Positions 15,722 through 24,876 of a stretch of 28,560 nucleotides of DNA are shown in pieces (position 1 is the stretch's first letter; every line of letters starts with the position of its first letter). A program made the translations under genes and the position numbers. The stretch is taken from positions 1 to 28,560 of the forward strand of contig CAVAVU010000046.1 in NCBI GenBank assembly GCA_963592205.1, read 5' to 3'. The notes beneath the pieces were generated by a model, which did no database searches, had not been told where the DNA came from, and saw nothing but the letters and a program-made list of their open reading frames with translations. This DNA is from Claveliimonas sp963592205 (GTDB taxonomy: Bacteria; Bacillota; Clostridia; Lachnospirales; Lachnospiraceae).

Positions 15722-15750
15722 ACTATACGATATATAATATTATAATGCAA
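15722..15750 (-). promoter_or_regulatory. Promoter of the padR operon
   Basis: On the minus strand TTGCAT (15745-15750) and TATAGT (15722-15727) are separated by exactly 17 bases, and the spacer is a run of alternating A/T (TATAATATTATATATCG). The alternating segment overlapping the -10 is a plausible autoregulatory PadR operator, although I could not define a clean dyad. Transcription would start about 75 bases before the padR ATG. Confidence 0.75.
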
Positions 15751-15790
15751 GAGGTAAAAAATCTCTTATCCACGGGAATTTATTCACAAA

Positions 15791-15822
15791 TGAAAAGGCA
15801 GCCCGGTTTTCACCGAACTGCC
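15791..15822 (-). terminator. Rho-independent terminator after addA
   Basis: On the minus strand GGCAGTTCGGT and ACCGGGCTGCC pair over 11 bp, with two G-U pairs and a 4-base loop (15797-15807 with 15812-15822). TTTTCATTT follows. It begins only a few bases after the addA stop and ends the TPR-hflX-addB-addA unit. Confidence 0.88.
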
Positions 15823-15828
15823 CACACA

Positions 15829-18800
15829 TTATTTCCACGCAATCTCTTTCTGCATGGTAAATGAATATATAATTTTCTCCCGGACTTTTCTGCCGGTAAT
15901 CTGCTCCAGTGCCCTTGCATAATACTCAAGCTGGGACTGATATTTTTCCAGAAGTTTCTGTTCTAACCAGATCTTATCCGTCTTATAGTCGAGTACCACA
16001 AGTTCTCCGTCTTCCTCAAAGCACACATCAATGATTCCCTGCACCAGCATAGTCTCATCCTCTTCTGCCATCTCCGGGTAAATGTCCCTTGCCGGAATCC
16101 CTAGCACAAACGGCTGCTCTTTCCACAGCTTATTCTCTTCCGCCGCCCGCTTCATACGCTGCCCGGATGTTGTATGAATAAAGGTAAGTATATCCTGCGG
16201 CTTCACACTCTCTGCCATCTCTCCTGCGATCCGTCCGGATTCACACATCTTCTCAATCGCTGCCTCTGTAGCTTCAAGATCATATTCCTTTGTAAAGTCC
16301 AGAAGCTCCATCACACGGTGATATGCGGTACCTCGCGATGCTCCGGTAATCTCTTCCTCAGCCTGTAGAAATCTCGGGATCAATGGCACTACCGGTTCAT
16401 CTTCATAAGGCAGTTCTCCTGCTTCCTCCGCAAGATATGCCCGCTTCTTTAACTCCGATACGGTATATTTCAGCTTCTTTCCTTCCAGATCACGGTAAGG
16501 ATACTGGTAATAAAACTGCTGTTCCAGACGTTCCTGCATCTGCTCATCATAGACTTCTTCTATATTCCAGTCTTCCAGTGCCTGTCGCGTCATCATCTGT
16601 TCCGCAGTCTCTTCCACCTGCATTCCACGTACCTGCGACATATCCACGATCCGGATGCGGAACGGACTTTTCTCTCCTCTTCCTGCCACCGCTGGAAGTA
16701 TCCAGTCCAGATAACGTTTCGCTCCCGCAAGCCGTCCAAAGCTCATTGGAGTAGGTTGATCTGCCACATTTTCCTTATGATACGCTGCCTGATTCATTGC
16801 TTCACGCACTTTTGTCTCAGGATCTTTCAGTGTACCGGTCACGATCAGCTTCTCTTTTGCCCGGGTCAATGCCACATAGAGCACACGGAGTTCTTCTCCC
16901 ATGCTCTCCAACACTTCTTCTCTCGCGATCACGTTCTTGATCAGCGCCCGACATTTGGTTCTCGTTTCAAGATCTACGCTTTCCAAGCCGATTCCAAGTG
17001 ACGCATGCATCAGCACATCGCCCTGGCTGTCCTGTCGGTTGAATTGCTTACCCATGCCTGCCACAATGACAATCGGAAATTCCAGTCCCTTACTTTTGTG
17101 AATGCTCATGAGCCGTACGGTATCGGACTGCTCATCTGCCGTATTGGCCTCCCCGTAATCGATCTCGTATTTCTGAAGCTGCTCCACATACCGTATAAAA
17201 TGAAACACGCCCTTGTAGCTGCTACTCTCAAAACTTCTCGCTTTCTCCAACAGCATATCCAGATTGGCTGCTCTCTGCTCCCCTGCCGGAAGCGCAGAGA
17301 TATAATCTCGATAGCCCGTCTCCTGCATGATCTTATCCAGCAGTCTGTGAAGTGCCGTGTACGGAATCATTCTGCGGAAATGTTCCATCTGATCCAGACA
17401 TACCGATAATTTACTTCTTATAGCTTCATCTGTTCCTTCTTTTGCATAACTGCTTACCGCTTTGTGGAAAGGTTCATCTCTGTAACTGCCCTTGATCCTG
17501 GCAAGTTCCTCGTCCGTCATATGACCAAACGGCGAACGCAACACGGATGCTAACGGTATATCCTGCCGTTTATTATTTAATATTTTCAGATAATCTAATA
17601 ATACACCAATCTCTTTTGTCTCAAAGTAGCCTTCACTTGAACCGGCATACACCGGGATTCCTTCTTTTTTCAGGATGTCCATATAGACATCTGCATAGCC
17701 TTTCATGCTTCGGGTCAGGATTACGATGTCCCGGAACTCTGCCGGGCGCATCTGCTCCGTCTTCTTATCCTTCACCATCTGATGGCGGATCAGTTCATGA
17801 ATCCGCCCTGCGATCACAGACGCTTCCTTTTCCCGATTCGACAGTTTCTCTGTATCCGTGCCAGATTCCGCATCATCCTCGGTATCCACAAGAATCAGCT
17901 CCGGCGTATTGTCGGAATCGCCTGATTCCGGATAACTCGCCCCGGGATACAGCGCAGCCCGGTCATCATATTCCACGCCGCCCAGATCCCGAATCATGAT
18001 CTGTCTGAAAATGTCATTGGCTCCCGCCAGCACTTCCTCTCTGCTTCGGAAGTTCTTATGCAGATCGATACGCTGCTCCGGTCCATCTTCCAATGTATAC
18101 GAATCGTATTTCTCCATAAAAAGTTCCGGTCTGGACAGACGGAAACGGTAAATGCTCTGCTTCACATCTCCTACCATAAATATGTTATTCCTGCCCGACC
18201 ATTTACCGGATACACTGGTCAGGATCGTCTCCTGGATCAGGTTACTGTCCTGATATTCATCGATCATGATCTCATAGAACTGCTTCTGATATTCCTCCGC
18301 CACTTTGGACGGCACAAGCCTGCCATCTTCTTCATGAGTAAGGATCCGCATGGCATACTGCTCCATATCGTCAAAGTCAATCATATTGCGGAAACGTTTC
18401 ATTTCTTCAAAACGCAGTGAAAAATCTCCGGTCAGTCGCGCAAGCATCTGCATGTTAGGTCGGCATCTGTCTATCTCTTCCAATACTTCCTCTGCCGGTA
18501 ATTCATAATAGAGCGCTTTCAGGTCTTTTATCATGTCCTTGACCTCTTCCCGCACTCGTTTCACGAAATTCACAGCCTCTTCCGAACCCAGCTTCTTGCG
18601 GTTCGGAGCCAGACGTGCCCAGTCGATACGATGAATTGCATCATACGCCTCTTCGTAACCGTCTGCCTGTTCCAGCCGTTCTATCTGACGCAGATCATCC
18701 TCCAGCGCGTCCGCATACATCTGCGGACCGTCCGGTGCTACACACACTGCAAGCCCCTGCTGTAAGAGTTCCTTTGCTCCCGCCAGATAGCCCGCCATAT

Positions 18801-19455
18801 TTTTCTGCATTGCCCGATAATACACCGTCTGCTGCAATGCTTCCATATCAGTCACTTCATACGCATGTACGCAATCCGCAAGCCATTTGTCCGGTTCAGG
18901 ATAACTTCTTGAAAACTCATACAGACGCTCGATGATTCCCTCGATCTTCTTATCATCACGGCTTCCGCCATAGCTTTCTACCAAATTCAGAAAATCCGGA
19001 TCTGCTTCCTCATAATACTGCTCCAGCATTTCCTGCATCACATCGCCGCGCAGAAGCTTTAGCTCTCCCTCTTCCCCAATGCGGAATGCCGGGTCCAGAT
19101 CGATCGTATGAAAATGCTCCCGGATCACAGACAGACAGAAGCTGTGAATTGTTGTAATCTGTGCACTGTGGATCAATGTTGCCTGCCGGTTCAGATTCGC
19201 ATCCTCCGGCCGCTTCTCTGCCTGATCCTCAATCGCCTGTCGGATACGCTCTTTCATCTCTGCCGCTGCAGCCTCGGTAAATGTCACGATCAGCAGTCGG
19301 TCTACATCCACAGGATTCTCTGTTCTGGTGAGCATGGTAATGATTCGCTCCACCAGCACCGCCGTCTTGCCGGAACCTGCCGCTGCCGACACCAGAATAT
19401 TGCGTCCGCCAAGCTCTATGACCTGTCGCTGTTCTTTGGTCCACTGGACTCCCAT
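15829..19455 (-). CDS. addA: ATP-dependent helicase/nuclease subunit A
   Basis: Large subunit of AddAB, which resects double-strand breaks and loads recombinase. At 1208 residues it has full family length. The UvrD-like helicase motifs are present in order: Walker A SAAAGSGKT (23-31), LLIVTFTEAAAAEMKERI, TIHSFCLSVI, the DEYQDSN Walker B, GDVKQSIYRFR, then LMSIHKSKGLEFP and YVALTRAKEKL. The C-terminal PD-(D/E)XK nuclease has LVVLDYKTDK (D1156, K1158) and QLEYYARAL. The ATG is preceded by AAGGAGG and lies 40 bases inside the 3' end of addB, so the subunits are translationally coupled. A terminator follows at once. Confidence 0.96.
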   Translation of the reverse strand: MGVQWTKEQRQVIELGGRNILVSAAAGSGKTAVLVERIITMLTRTENPVDVDRLLIVTFTEAAAAEMKERIRQAIEDQAEKRPEDANLNRQATLIHSAQITTIHSFCLSVIREHFHTIDLDPAFRIGEEGELKLLRGDVMQEMLEQYYEEADPDFLNLVESYGGSRDDKKIEGIIERLYEFSRSYPEPDKWLADCVHAYEVTDMEALQQTVYYRAMQKNMAGYLAGAKELLQQGLAVCVAPDGPQMYADALEDDLRQIERLEQADGYEEAYDAIHRIDWARLAPNRKKLGSEEAVNFVKRVREEVKDMIKDLKALYYELPAEEVLEEIDRCRPNMQMLARLTGDFSLRFEEMKRFRNMIDFDDMEQYAMRILTHEEDGRLVPSKVAEEYQKQFYEIMIDEYQDSNLIQETILTSVSGKWSGRNNIFMVGDVKQSIYRFRLSRPELFMEKYDSYTLEDGPEQRIDLHKNFRSREEVLAGANDIFRQIMIRDLGGVEYDDRAALYPGASYPESGDSDNTPELILVDTEDDAESGTDTEKLSNREKEASVIAGRIHELIRHQMVKDKKTEQMRPAEFRDIVILTRSMKGYADVYMDILKKEGIPVYAGSSEGYFETKEIGVLLDYLKILNNKRQDIPLASVLRSPFGHMTDEELARIKGSYRDEPFHKAVSSYAKEGTDEAIRSKLSVCLDQMEHFRRMIPYTALHRLLDKIMQETGYRDYISALPAGEQRAANLDMLLEKARSFESSSYKGVFHFIRYVEQLQKYEIDYGEANTADEQSDTVRLMSIHKSKGLEFPIVIVAGMGKQFNRQDSQGDVLMHASLGIGLESVDLETRTKCRALIKNVIAREEVLESMGEELRVLYVALTRAKEKLIVTGTLKDPETKVREAMNQAAYHKENVADQPTPMSFGRLAGAKRYLDWILPAVAGRGEKSPFRIRIVDMSQVRGMQVEETAEQMMTRQALEDWNIEEVYDEQMQERLEQQFYYQYPYRDLEGKKLKYTVSELKKRAYLAEEAGELPYEDEPVVPLIPRFLQAEEEITGASRGTAYHRVMELLDFTKEYDLEATEAAIEKMCESGRIAGEMAESVKPQDILTFIHTTSGQRMKRAAEENKLWKEQPFVLGIPARDIYPEMAEEDETMLVQGIIDVCFEEDGELVVLDYKTDKIWLEQKLLEKYQSQLEYYARALEQITGRKVREKIIYSFTMQKEIAWK

Positions 19456-22400
19456 GGCGTATCCTCCTTTCTATTAACATCATCCGTTCTGTTCTCTGTT
19501 TCTGCTGACACCGCGCTCTGCATTTTCGCAATCGCTTCCTCACGGGACAGTTTTTTTCTTTCAAGATATTCATACCCGTCAAGCTGCGGATCAAAGCCAC
19601 AGATCTGCTGATAACTGCAACGCTCGCACCCATAATTTTTACCCTGACGATAAGGCTGTACTGCCACTTCACCCCGAATGATCTGCTGTCTGATCTCTGC
19701 TGCCTTCTGATCTGCGTAATCCATCATAGCATGAAAATCTTCCCGGCTGACTGCTCTGGATACTTTTGCCAGACTGCCATTGTTATTAAACTTCACAGGC
19801 ACAGCCAATGAATCTCCGGTGCGTTCTCTGTCCAGATGTTCCAGGCTGTCCTGCTCCAGATTCACCACGCCGTCCGGACGCAGCTCCTTCAGCATACGAA
19901 CCCTAAGATCCGCTTTCCCATTTTTCTCTAACAACGGATCCTTCATCCGGTAATAAAATACCCCCGCCGGGATCACCGTTTTACCCGGATAGCGTTTCTT
20001 CATGCGATCAGTTGCCGCATTCATATATACCATTAACTGCAGCTGTAATCCATAATACAATGCCGACACATCAAATCCCATCTGTCCTGTCTTATAATCA
20101 ATGACCTTCACATACACTTCGTCCTTCGTCTCACATACATCGATTCGGTCAATCTTACCACTGCCAAAAGACAACTCATATGCCGATGGTTCAAAATCGC
20201 CCCTTGCCAGCTGTTCCGTCAGTGCCCAGACCGTCCGGTTCAGCAGACGGTCAAGTCTGTTGATCATGTATTCATTTCTGGCAGAACTGTACAGTACCGA
20301 ATTACCGTAATCCGCAATGGATTCCACCAGACTCTCCCGCACCAGCTGCTTCCGTTTCTCATCTTCAATCTTTGTCCATCCGCCTTCTTTTTCCGCCTTG
20401 CCGGAGTAACGCTCCATCGCTCCGTGAAAGACATTGCCCAGATCCAGCGGCTGGAACTCATATTCTTTCCGTTCCTTCAGGCGCAGTCCATACATCAGAA
20501 AATGTGCAAATGCACAGGCCGAGAACTTCTCCATTCGGGAAATACTGTTCTGGAAATGCGTACCGTAAAGAAGCTTCGCCGCCTCTTCGCTGATCCTCTT
20601 CGGATGATAGGAATAGAAGGACGCGTCCAAAAGTTCTGCAATCTTCTCTGCCCATTCGGGATGTTTCTTATACCAGTTATACAGTTCCATCCAACCGCTG
20701 CCACCTGCATCGCTCTGCATGCGAAGTCCCTGAATTAACGTCTGCAATCCAAGCTCCGGTGTCAGTTCCCGTTCGGTTAGCAATCTTGCTGCTTCATCGA
20801 TCACAGGCACATCCGGAAACAGTCTCCGTATCTCGCCGATCAGATACGCCGGCCGCCTTGCCTTGCCATCCGAACCTGCTCTGCTGTAAAACAGATGCAG
20901 TTCCTCTTCCGGCTTCGTCAGATTCAGATACAGGTAGAATTTCTGAATATATGCCTGTTCTCTTCCACCCGGCGTGAGCGAGAGCTTCTCCTGTTCAAAC
21001 TGCTCTCTGTCCCGTTCACTCAGGAGTCCTGTCCGCATCAGGTTACCCGGAAGCAGCGAATCATTGACACCAAGCATCAACAGCACCCGGATATCCTTCA
21101 ATCTGGTCCGCTGCACATCTCCTGCAATCACCTGATCCAACCCCGGCGGAATCACACCGATCTTGATCTCATTCAGTCCCGCATCCAGCAGTTCCACGTA
21201 TTCCTTTAATGTCACAGGCTCATCACCCAGCAGCTCTACGAATTTGTCAAACAGTCCGATCAACGCACCGTATACCTGCGCGTACTCTCTGGCAAGTGCA
21301 AGCTCACCCGCTTCTGTAAATGCATCCTCCTGCCGTTTTAATTCCTGCTGCAGTCCCTGCTCTTCCAGAAAACGGTAAAGTGCTTCCGTAATATCACGCA
21401 CCGTTTTCTTCCGCTGCCGCAATACAAACAGCAGTTCATCCACCAGCTCTACCAGTGTCACCCGGAGATGGTTCAGATGTTCCAGTTCATCCTCATCTAC
21501 ATCCGCACTCTTTCTCACCCAGCGCTGCTGCCAGTTTTTATACCCGCGGATTCCGAGTGCCAGACAATAATTCTCCAACTCGTCCACCTCATCATCGGTA
21601 AACGGTCCATACCCTGCTCTTAAGAATCGGAACACACTTTCATAGGTAAAGCTCTGCTCTGCCATATTCAAAATGCTTCGCACATACTCCACAAAAGAAT
21701 TCAGCAGAATACTCCGCTTATAATCCATGAATACCGGAATCTCGTATTTGGCAAATGCCTCTTCCAGATAATCGCCATAGCCATTGAGATCCGTTGCCAC
21801 CACGCCAATCTCCCGATAACGCATGCCCTCTTCCCGTACAAGCCTCCGGATCTGTGCTGCCACTGCATAGGCCTCTTCTTTCGGCGTTCTGGTCTCATGG
21901 ATTGCGATCGTCTCCGGCTTACCGACATAATATCTGCCCGAATAACGGAACAGATGCTCCTCCAGGAATCCAAGCGCTTCACTTTTCCGGAAACGGTAAA
22001 ACGGTCTCTTTTTTAACCATACAGGATCTTTTTGTTCCACACCACACGCTCTGGCAATCCTCGTCAGTGTTGTCACGGTATGCTTACTCATACCGAACAT
22101 CTGGCAGGCATCCGTATAACGGTAAGGATCTTCTCTGTCATCGATCGTCACCGTCACGATCACGTCTCTGGTAAGCTTCATAAGCTCTGCAAGCAACCGG
22201 TTCTGCACCGGAGTAAATCCGGTAAATCCATCAAGCACCACCACGCTCCGTTTCAACAGTTCCGATTCCGGCACTGTTCTGCACAGCACATCCAGAATTT
22301 CCTCTTTGGTGATATATCTGTCCTGGAGATATTCGCGAAACTTCTTATATATAAGGCTCATATCCTGCAATTTATAATACAGATAAGATTCCTCGCCAGC

Positions 22401-22835
22401 CCGTTCCATCACACGATCCAGTTCTTCTTCACCGATATCATACTGGTCGAACTCCGACAGAACCGACTTCACCTCACTGATATAGCCGAGACGCTTCATG
22501 TTGCCCTTCAGCACACGAAGCTGTGGTTCCACATCTCCTGCGATCTTGCGCAGGATCAGGTTCTTGCCCTCATCATCCAGCACCGGTGTATTGCCTTTTC
22601 CCGTCTCTTCAAAAATGCGATATGCCAGTCGTCCGAAACTCAGCACATCGATATTCATAATGCCTTTTTTCTCATTCATCAAAACAAGGTCCTTCTGTGT
22701 CTGCATCGTAAACTGCTCCGGCACCAGGACCATGTAATTAAGGGCAGGGTGTTCCCCTGCCTCCCGTATAATTCTCTGATATAAATAGTGGGACTTTCCG
22801 GAACCGGAACCCCCAAATACAAATTGTAATGCCAT
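19416..22835 (-). CDS. addB: ATP-dependent helicase/deoxyribonuclease subunit B
   Basis: Partner of AddA, carrying the second nuclease domain and the scanning helicase-like fold. The 1139 residues include Walker A GGSGSGKS (8-15), a degenerate helicase body, and a C-terminal RecB-type nuclease (KVIDYKTGQMG) clasped by a 4Fe-4S cluster through C774, C1070, C1073 and C1079 (ERCSYQQIC). All four cysteines are present. I place the start at MALQFVFGG, because GGGAGG lies 5-6 bases before that ATG; an upstream in-frame start would add 11 residues without a site. About 50 hydrophilic residues after the iron-sulfur site overlap the addA start and look like a dispensable tail. Confidence 0.95.
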   Translation of the reverse strand: MALQFVFGGSGSGKSHYLYQRIIREAGEHPALNYMVLVPEQFTMQTQKDLVLMNEKKGIMNIDVLSFGRLAYRIFEETGKGNTPVLDDEGKNLILRKIAGDVEPQLRVLKGNMKRLGYISEVKSVLSEFDQYDIGEEELDRVMERAGEESYLYYKLQDMSLIYKKFREYLQDRYITKEEILDVLCRTVPESELLKRSVVVLDGFTGFTPVQNRLLAELMKLTRDVIVTVTIDDREDPYRYTDACQMFGMSKHTVTTLTRIARACGVEQKDPVWLKKRPFYRFRKSEALGFLEEHLFRYSGRYYVGKPETIAIHETRTPKEEAYAVAAQIRRLVREEGMRYREIGVVATDLNGYGDYLEEAFAKYEIPVFMDYKRSILLNSFVEYVRSILNMAEQSFTYESVFRFLRAGYGPFTDDEVDELENYCLALGIRGYKNWQQRWVRKSADVDEDELEHLNHLRVTLVELVDELLFVLRQRKKTVRDITEALYRFLEEQGLQQELKRQEDAFTEAGELALAREYAQVYGALIGLFDKFVELLGDEPVTLKEYVELLDAGLNEIKIGVIPPGLDQVIAGDVQRTRLKDIRVLLMLGVNDSLLPGNLMRTGLLSERDREQFEQEKLSLTPGGREQAYIQKFYLYLNLTKPEEELHLFYSRAGSDGKARRPAYLIGEIRRLFPDVPVIDEAARLLTERELTPELGLQTLIQGLRMQSDAGGSGWMELYNWYKKHPEWAEKIAELLDASFYSYHPKRISEEAAKLLYGTHFQNSISRMEKFSACAFAHFLMYGLRLKERKEYEFQPLDLGNVFHGAMERYSGKAEKEGGWTKIEDEKRKQLVRESLVESIADYGNSVLYSSARNEYMINRLDRLLNRTVWALTEQLARGDFEPSAYELSFGSGKIDRIDVCETKDEVYVKVIDYKTGQMGFDVSALYYGLQLQLMVYMNAATDRMKKRYPGKTVIPAGVFYYRMKDPLLEKNGKADLRVRMLKELRPDGVVNLEQDSLEHLDRERTGDSLAVPVKFNNNGSLAKVSRAVSREDFHAMMDYADQKAAEIRQQIIRGEVAVQPYRQGKNYGCERCSYQQICGFDPQLDGYEYLERKKLSREEAIAKMQSAVSAETENRTDDVNRKEDTPWESSGPKNSDRS

Positions 22836-22889
22836 ACGCTCCTCCCGGCATCTGTCTGATAATTCCATCCGTCAGTTAATACTGCCACG

Positions 22890-24137
22890 CTATGATTCAG
22901 CGAATATTTTTCCGTATATCGGAACCGGCACATAAGCTTCCACTGCAATACCGTCTTCCTGGTATTCTTCCCTGAGAAGCTCGCCGTATTTGCGGATCAG
23001 CTGGATCTTCGCCGCATCCTTATATGGAAATGTATACTCGATCAGTGCTTTCTGACCTCTGAGCACTTCTTCTAACTGACTCTCCAGCGCATCAATGCCT
23101 GCTCCTGTCGCCGCTGAGATCGGCACTGTCGCATCTGCCTGAAAATCCCGCAGGATCACAGGCTCTGTCAGCAGATCCTGTTTATTAAATACAGTGATCA
23201 CAGGCTTATCCTGTACGCCCAGTCCCCGCAGTGTCTCATATACAATGTGCATCTGCTCATCCATCTGTGGATTCGATGCATCCACCACATGCAGGATCAG
23301 ATCCGCATACTTTGCTTCCTCCAGCGTACTGCGGAACGCATCGATCAGGTGATGCGGCAGCTTCCGGATAAATCCAACCGTATCCGTAAAAAGCACCTTC
23401 TGTCCGCTGCCAAGCTGATAACCTCTGGTCGTTGGATCCAGTGTGGCAAACAACTTATTCTCTGCGAGCACTTCTGCTCCTGTCAGATAATTCAGCAGTG
23501 TTGATTTACCTGCATTGGTATATCCTACAATGGCAATAACCGGAAGCATCTCTTTCTTGCGCTGTTCTCTTGCCACCTGTCTGTGATTCTTCACTTCCGT
23601 AAGTTCCCGGTTCAGTCTGGCAATGCGACCTTTGATCAGTCGTCTGTCCATCTCCAGCTTCTTCTCACCGGGACCTCTGGTACCGATACCGCCTCCGAGT
23701 CTTGAAAGGGATGTTCCGTACCCGGTAAGTCTCGACTGGCGGTACTTTAACTGCGCAAGTTCTACCTGGATCTTTCCTTCATTGGTAGATGCTCTCGCCG
23801 CAAAGATATCCAGGATCAGTAACGTCCTGTCCATGATCTTCGTATGCAGTTCATCCTTCAGATTACCGATCTGAGCCGGAGACAACTCATCATCACAGAT
23901 AATGCCATCTGCTTCTGTCTCCCACAACAAATCTCTGATCTCGTCAAGCTTGCCTTTTCCTACATAGGTTCCCGGATGGATCAGTTCTCTCTTCTGGATC
24001 ACTCTGCCGACACACTCCGCTCCGGCAGTGCGAGCAAGTTCCTCCAGCTCATCCAGCGACTGATCTACATCCTCCGCATCGGATAAACTGATTCCCACCA
24101 GAATTACCCGTTCTTTTTTCTGTTCTGTCTCATACAT
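22890..24137 (-). CDS. hflX: Ribosome-associated GTPase HflX
   Basis: GTPase that binds the 50S subunit and rescues or splits stalled ribosomes under stress. The 415 residues have the N-terminal HflX domain with the glycine-rich YGTSLSRLGGGIGTRGPGE segment (140-158), then the G domain: G1 GYTNAGKST (205-213), G2 TLDPTTR, G3 DTVGFIRKLPHHL, G4 NKQD and G5 SAATG, and a short C-terminal domain. It lies 75 bases after the TPR lipoprotein gene and 54 before addB with no visible terminator on either side, so it probably shares the promoter at 24776-24804. The assignment is secure; its placement with addAB is positional only. Confidence 0.95.
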   Translation of the reverse strand: MYETEQKKERVILVGISLSDAEDVDQSLDELEELARTAGAECVGRVIQKRELIHPGTYVGKGKLDEIRDLLWETEADGIICDDELSPAQIGNLKDELHTKIMDRTLLILDIFAARASTNEGKIQVELAQLKYRQSRLTGYGTSLSRLGGGIGTRGPGEKKLEMDRRLIKGRIARLNRELTEVKNHRQVAREQRKKEMLPVIAIVGYTNAGKSTLLNYLTGAEVLAENKLFATLDPTTRGYQLGSGQKVLFTDTVGFIRKLPHHLIDAFRSTLEEAKYADLILHVVDASNPQMDEQMHIVYETLRGLGVQDKPVITVFNKQDLLTEPVILRDFQADATVPISAATGAGIDALESQLEEVLRGQKALIEYTFPYKDAAKIQLIRKYGELLREEYQEDGIAVEAYVPVPIYGKIFAES

Positions 24138-24212
24138 CTATGGTCTGTTCCTTCTCTATACAATGATGCCAGGGCAACGTCCCGTCTATAACCTTCTGAT
24201 TATCACATCCGG

Positions 24213-24740
24213 TTATTGCGTCTCCAGAAATTCCGCTTCCTTCGTTCCGCGTTCATCATCCGGATAATCCTTCACATACTCCTTAAGCTTCGTCCGCGCG
24301 TTCTCCCATTTGCCAAGCTTCTCATATGCTACGATCTCGTTATACTTCATCTCCTGCATCAGTTCCTTGCCGGCATCATCGCATTCCTGTCCCAGATTGT
24401 AGTAATTCAGGGCTTCCTTTGGATTGTCCAGCTTCAGTTCGCAGCTTCCAAGGAAATTATAAAGCGCAGCCGTCTTCTCCGCACCTTTCTCTAACGCTGA
24501 CTGAAATGCGCTGAGCGCTGCTTCATATTCGCCCAGTTCCCATTTCGCCATGCCGATGCCACGGTATGCCTCTCCGGTGTCCTGTCCCTTGTCCACAGCC
24601 TCTTTGAACTTCGTGACTGCCTTTTTATAATTGCCATCCTCAAGGTAAGTTGTTCCCTCTTCGATTGCCTTAGAGCCGCAGCCGGTCAGTGCCAGGCAGA
24701 GCAGCATTAATATTGCAATAAAACTCACGTGTTTCTTCAT
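24213..24740 (-). CDS. TPR-repeat lipoprotein
   Basis: The 175 residues begin with a lipoprotein signal ending LALTGC (lipidated C21), followed by about four tetratricopeptide-like helical hairpins: AIEEGTTYLEDGNYKKAVTKFKEA, GEAYRGIGMAKWELGEYEAALSAFQSA, AALYNFLGSCELKLDNPKEALNYY and YNEIVAYEKLGKWENARTKL. The protein should be anchored on the outer face of the membrane as a binding scaffold; no enzymatic motif is present and the partner is unknown. AAGCC-poor but clear GGGGAGG precedes the ATG. It is the first gene of the unit that continues into hflX, addB and addA. Confidence 0.8.
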   Translation of the reverse strand: MKKHVSFIAILMLLCLALTGCGSKAIEEGTTYLEDGNYKKAVTKFKEAVDKGQDTGEAYRGIGMAKWELGEYEAALSAFQSALEKGAEKTAALYNFLGSCELKLDNPKEALNYYNLGQECDDAGKELMQEMKYNEIVAYEKLGKWENARTKLKEYVKDYPDDERGTKEAEFLETQ

Positions 24741-24775
24741 GTTATCCTCCCCATCAGAGATTATTCTATCTATTC

Positions 24776-24804
24776 ATTATGCCAAATCCAGAGAGACATT
24801 TCAA
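24776..24804 (-). promoter_or_regulatory. Promoter of the TPR-hflX-addBA unit
   Basis: On the minus strand TTGAAA (24799-24804) and CATAAT (24776-24781) are separated by exactly 17 bases. Transcription would begin about 30 bases before the TPR gene's ATG. No other promoter of similar quality was found between here and addA. Confidence 0.72.
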
Positions 24805-24841
24805 TACCGGCATTCTATTTCAATTACAAGTTTAACGCAAT

Positions 24842-24876
24842 AAGAAGGTACGGACTATCCTACCCTGTACCTTCTT
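24842..24876 (-). terminator. Probable terminator overlapping the yfhO stop codon
   Basis: AAGAAGGTAC (24842-24851) and GTACCTTCTT (24867-24876) form a perfect 10-bp stem with a 15-base loop. The yfhO stop codon lies in the loop, and the upstream arm on the minus strand encodes the last Arg/Tyr codons. The tail TATTGCG is only weakly T-rich, although the stem's own TTCTT contributes, so termination is likely but not certain. Confidence 0.5.
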
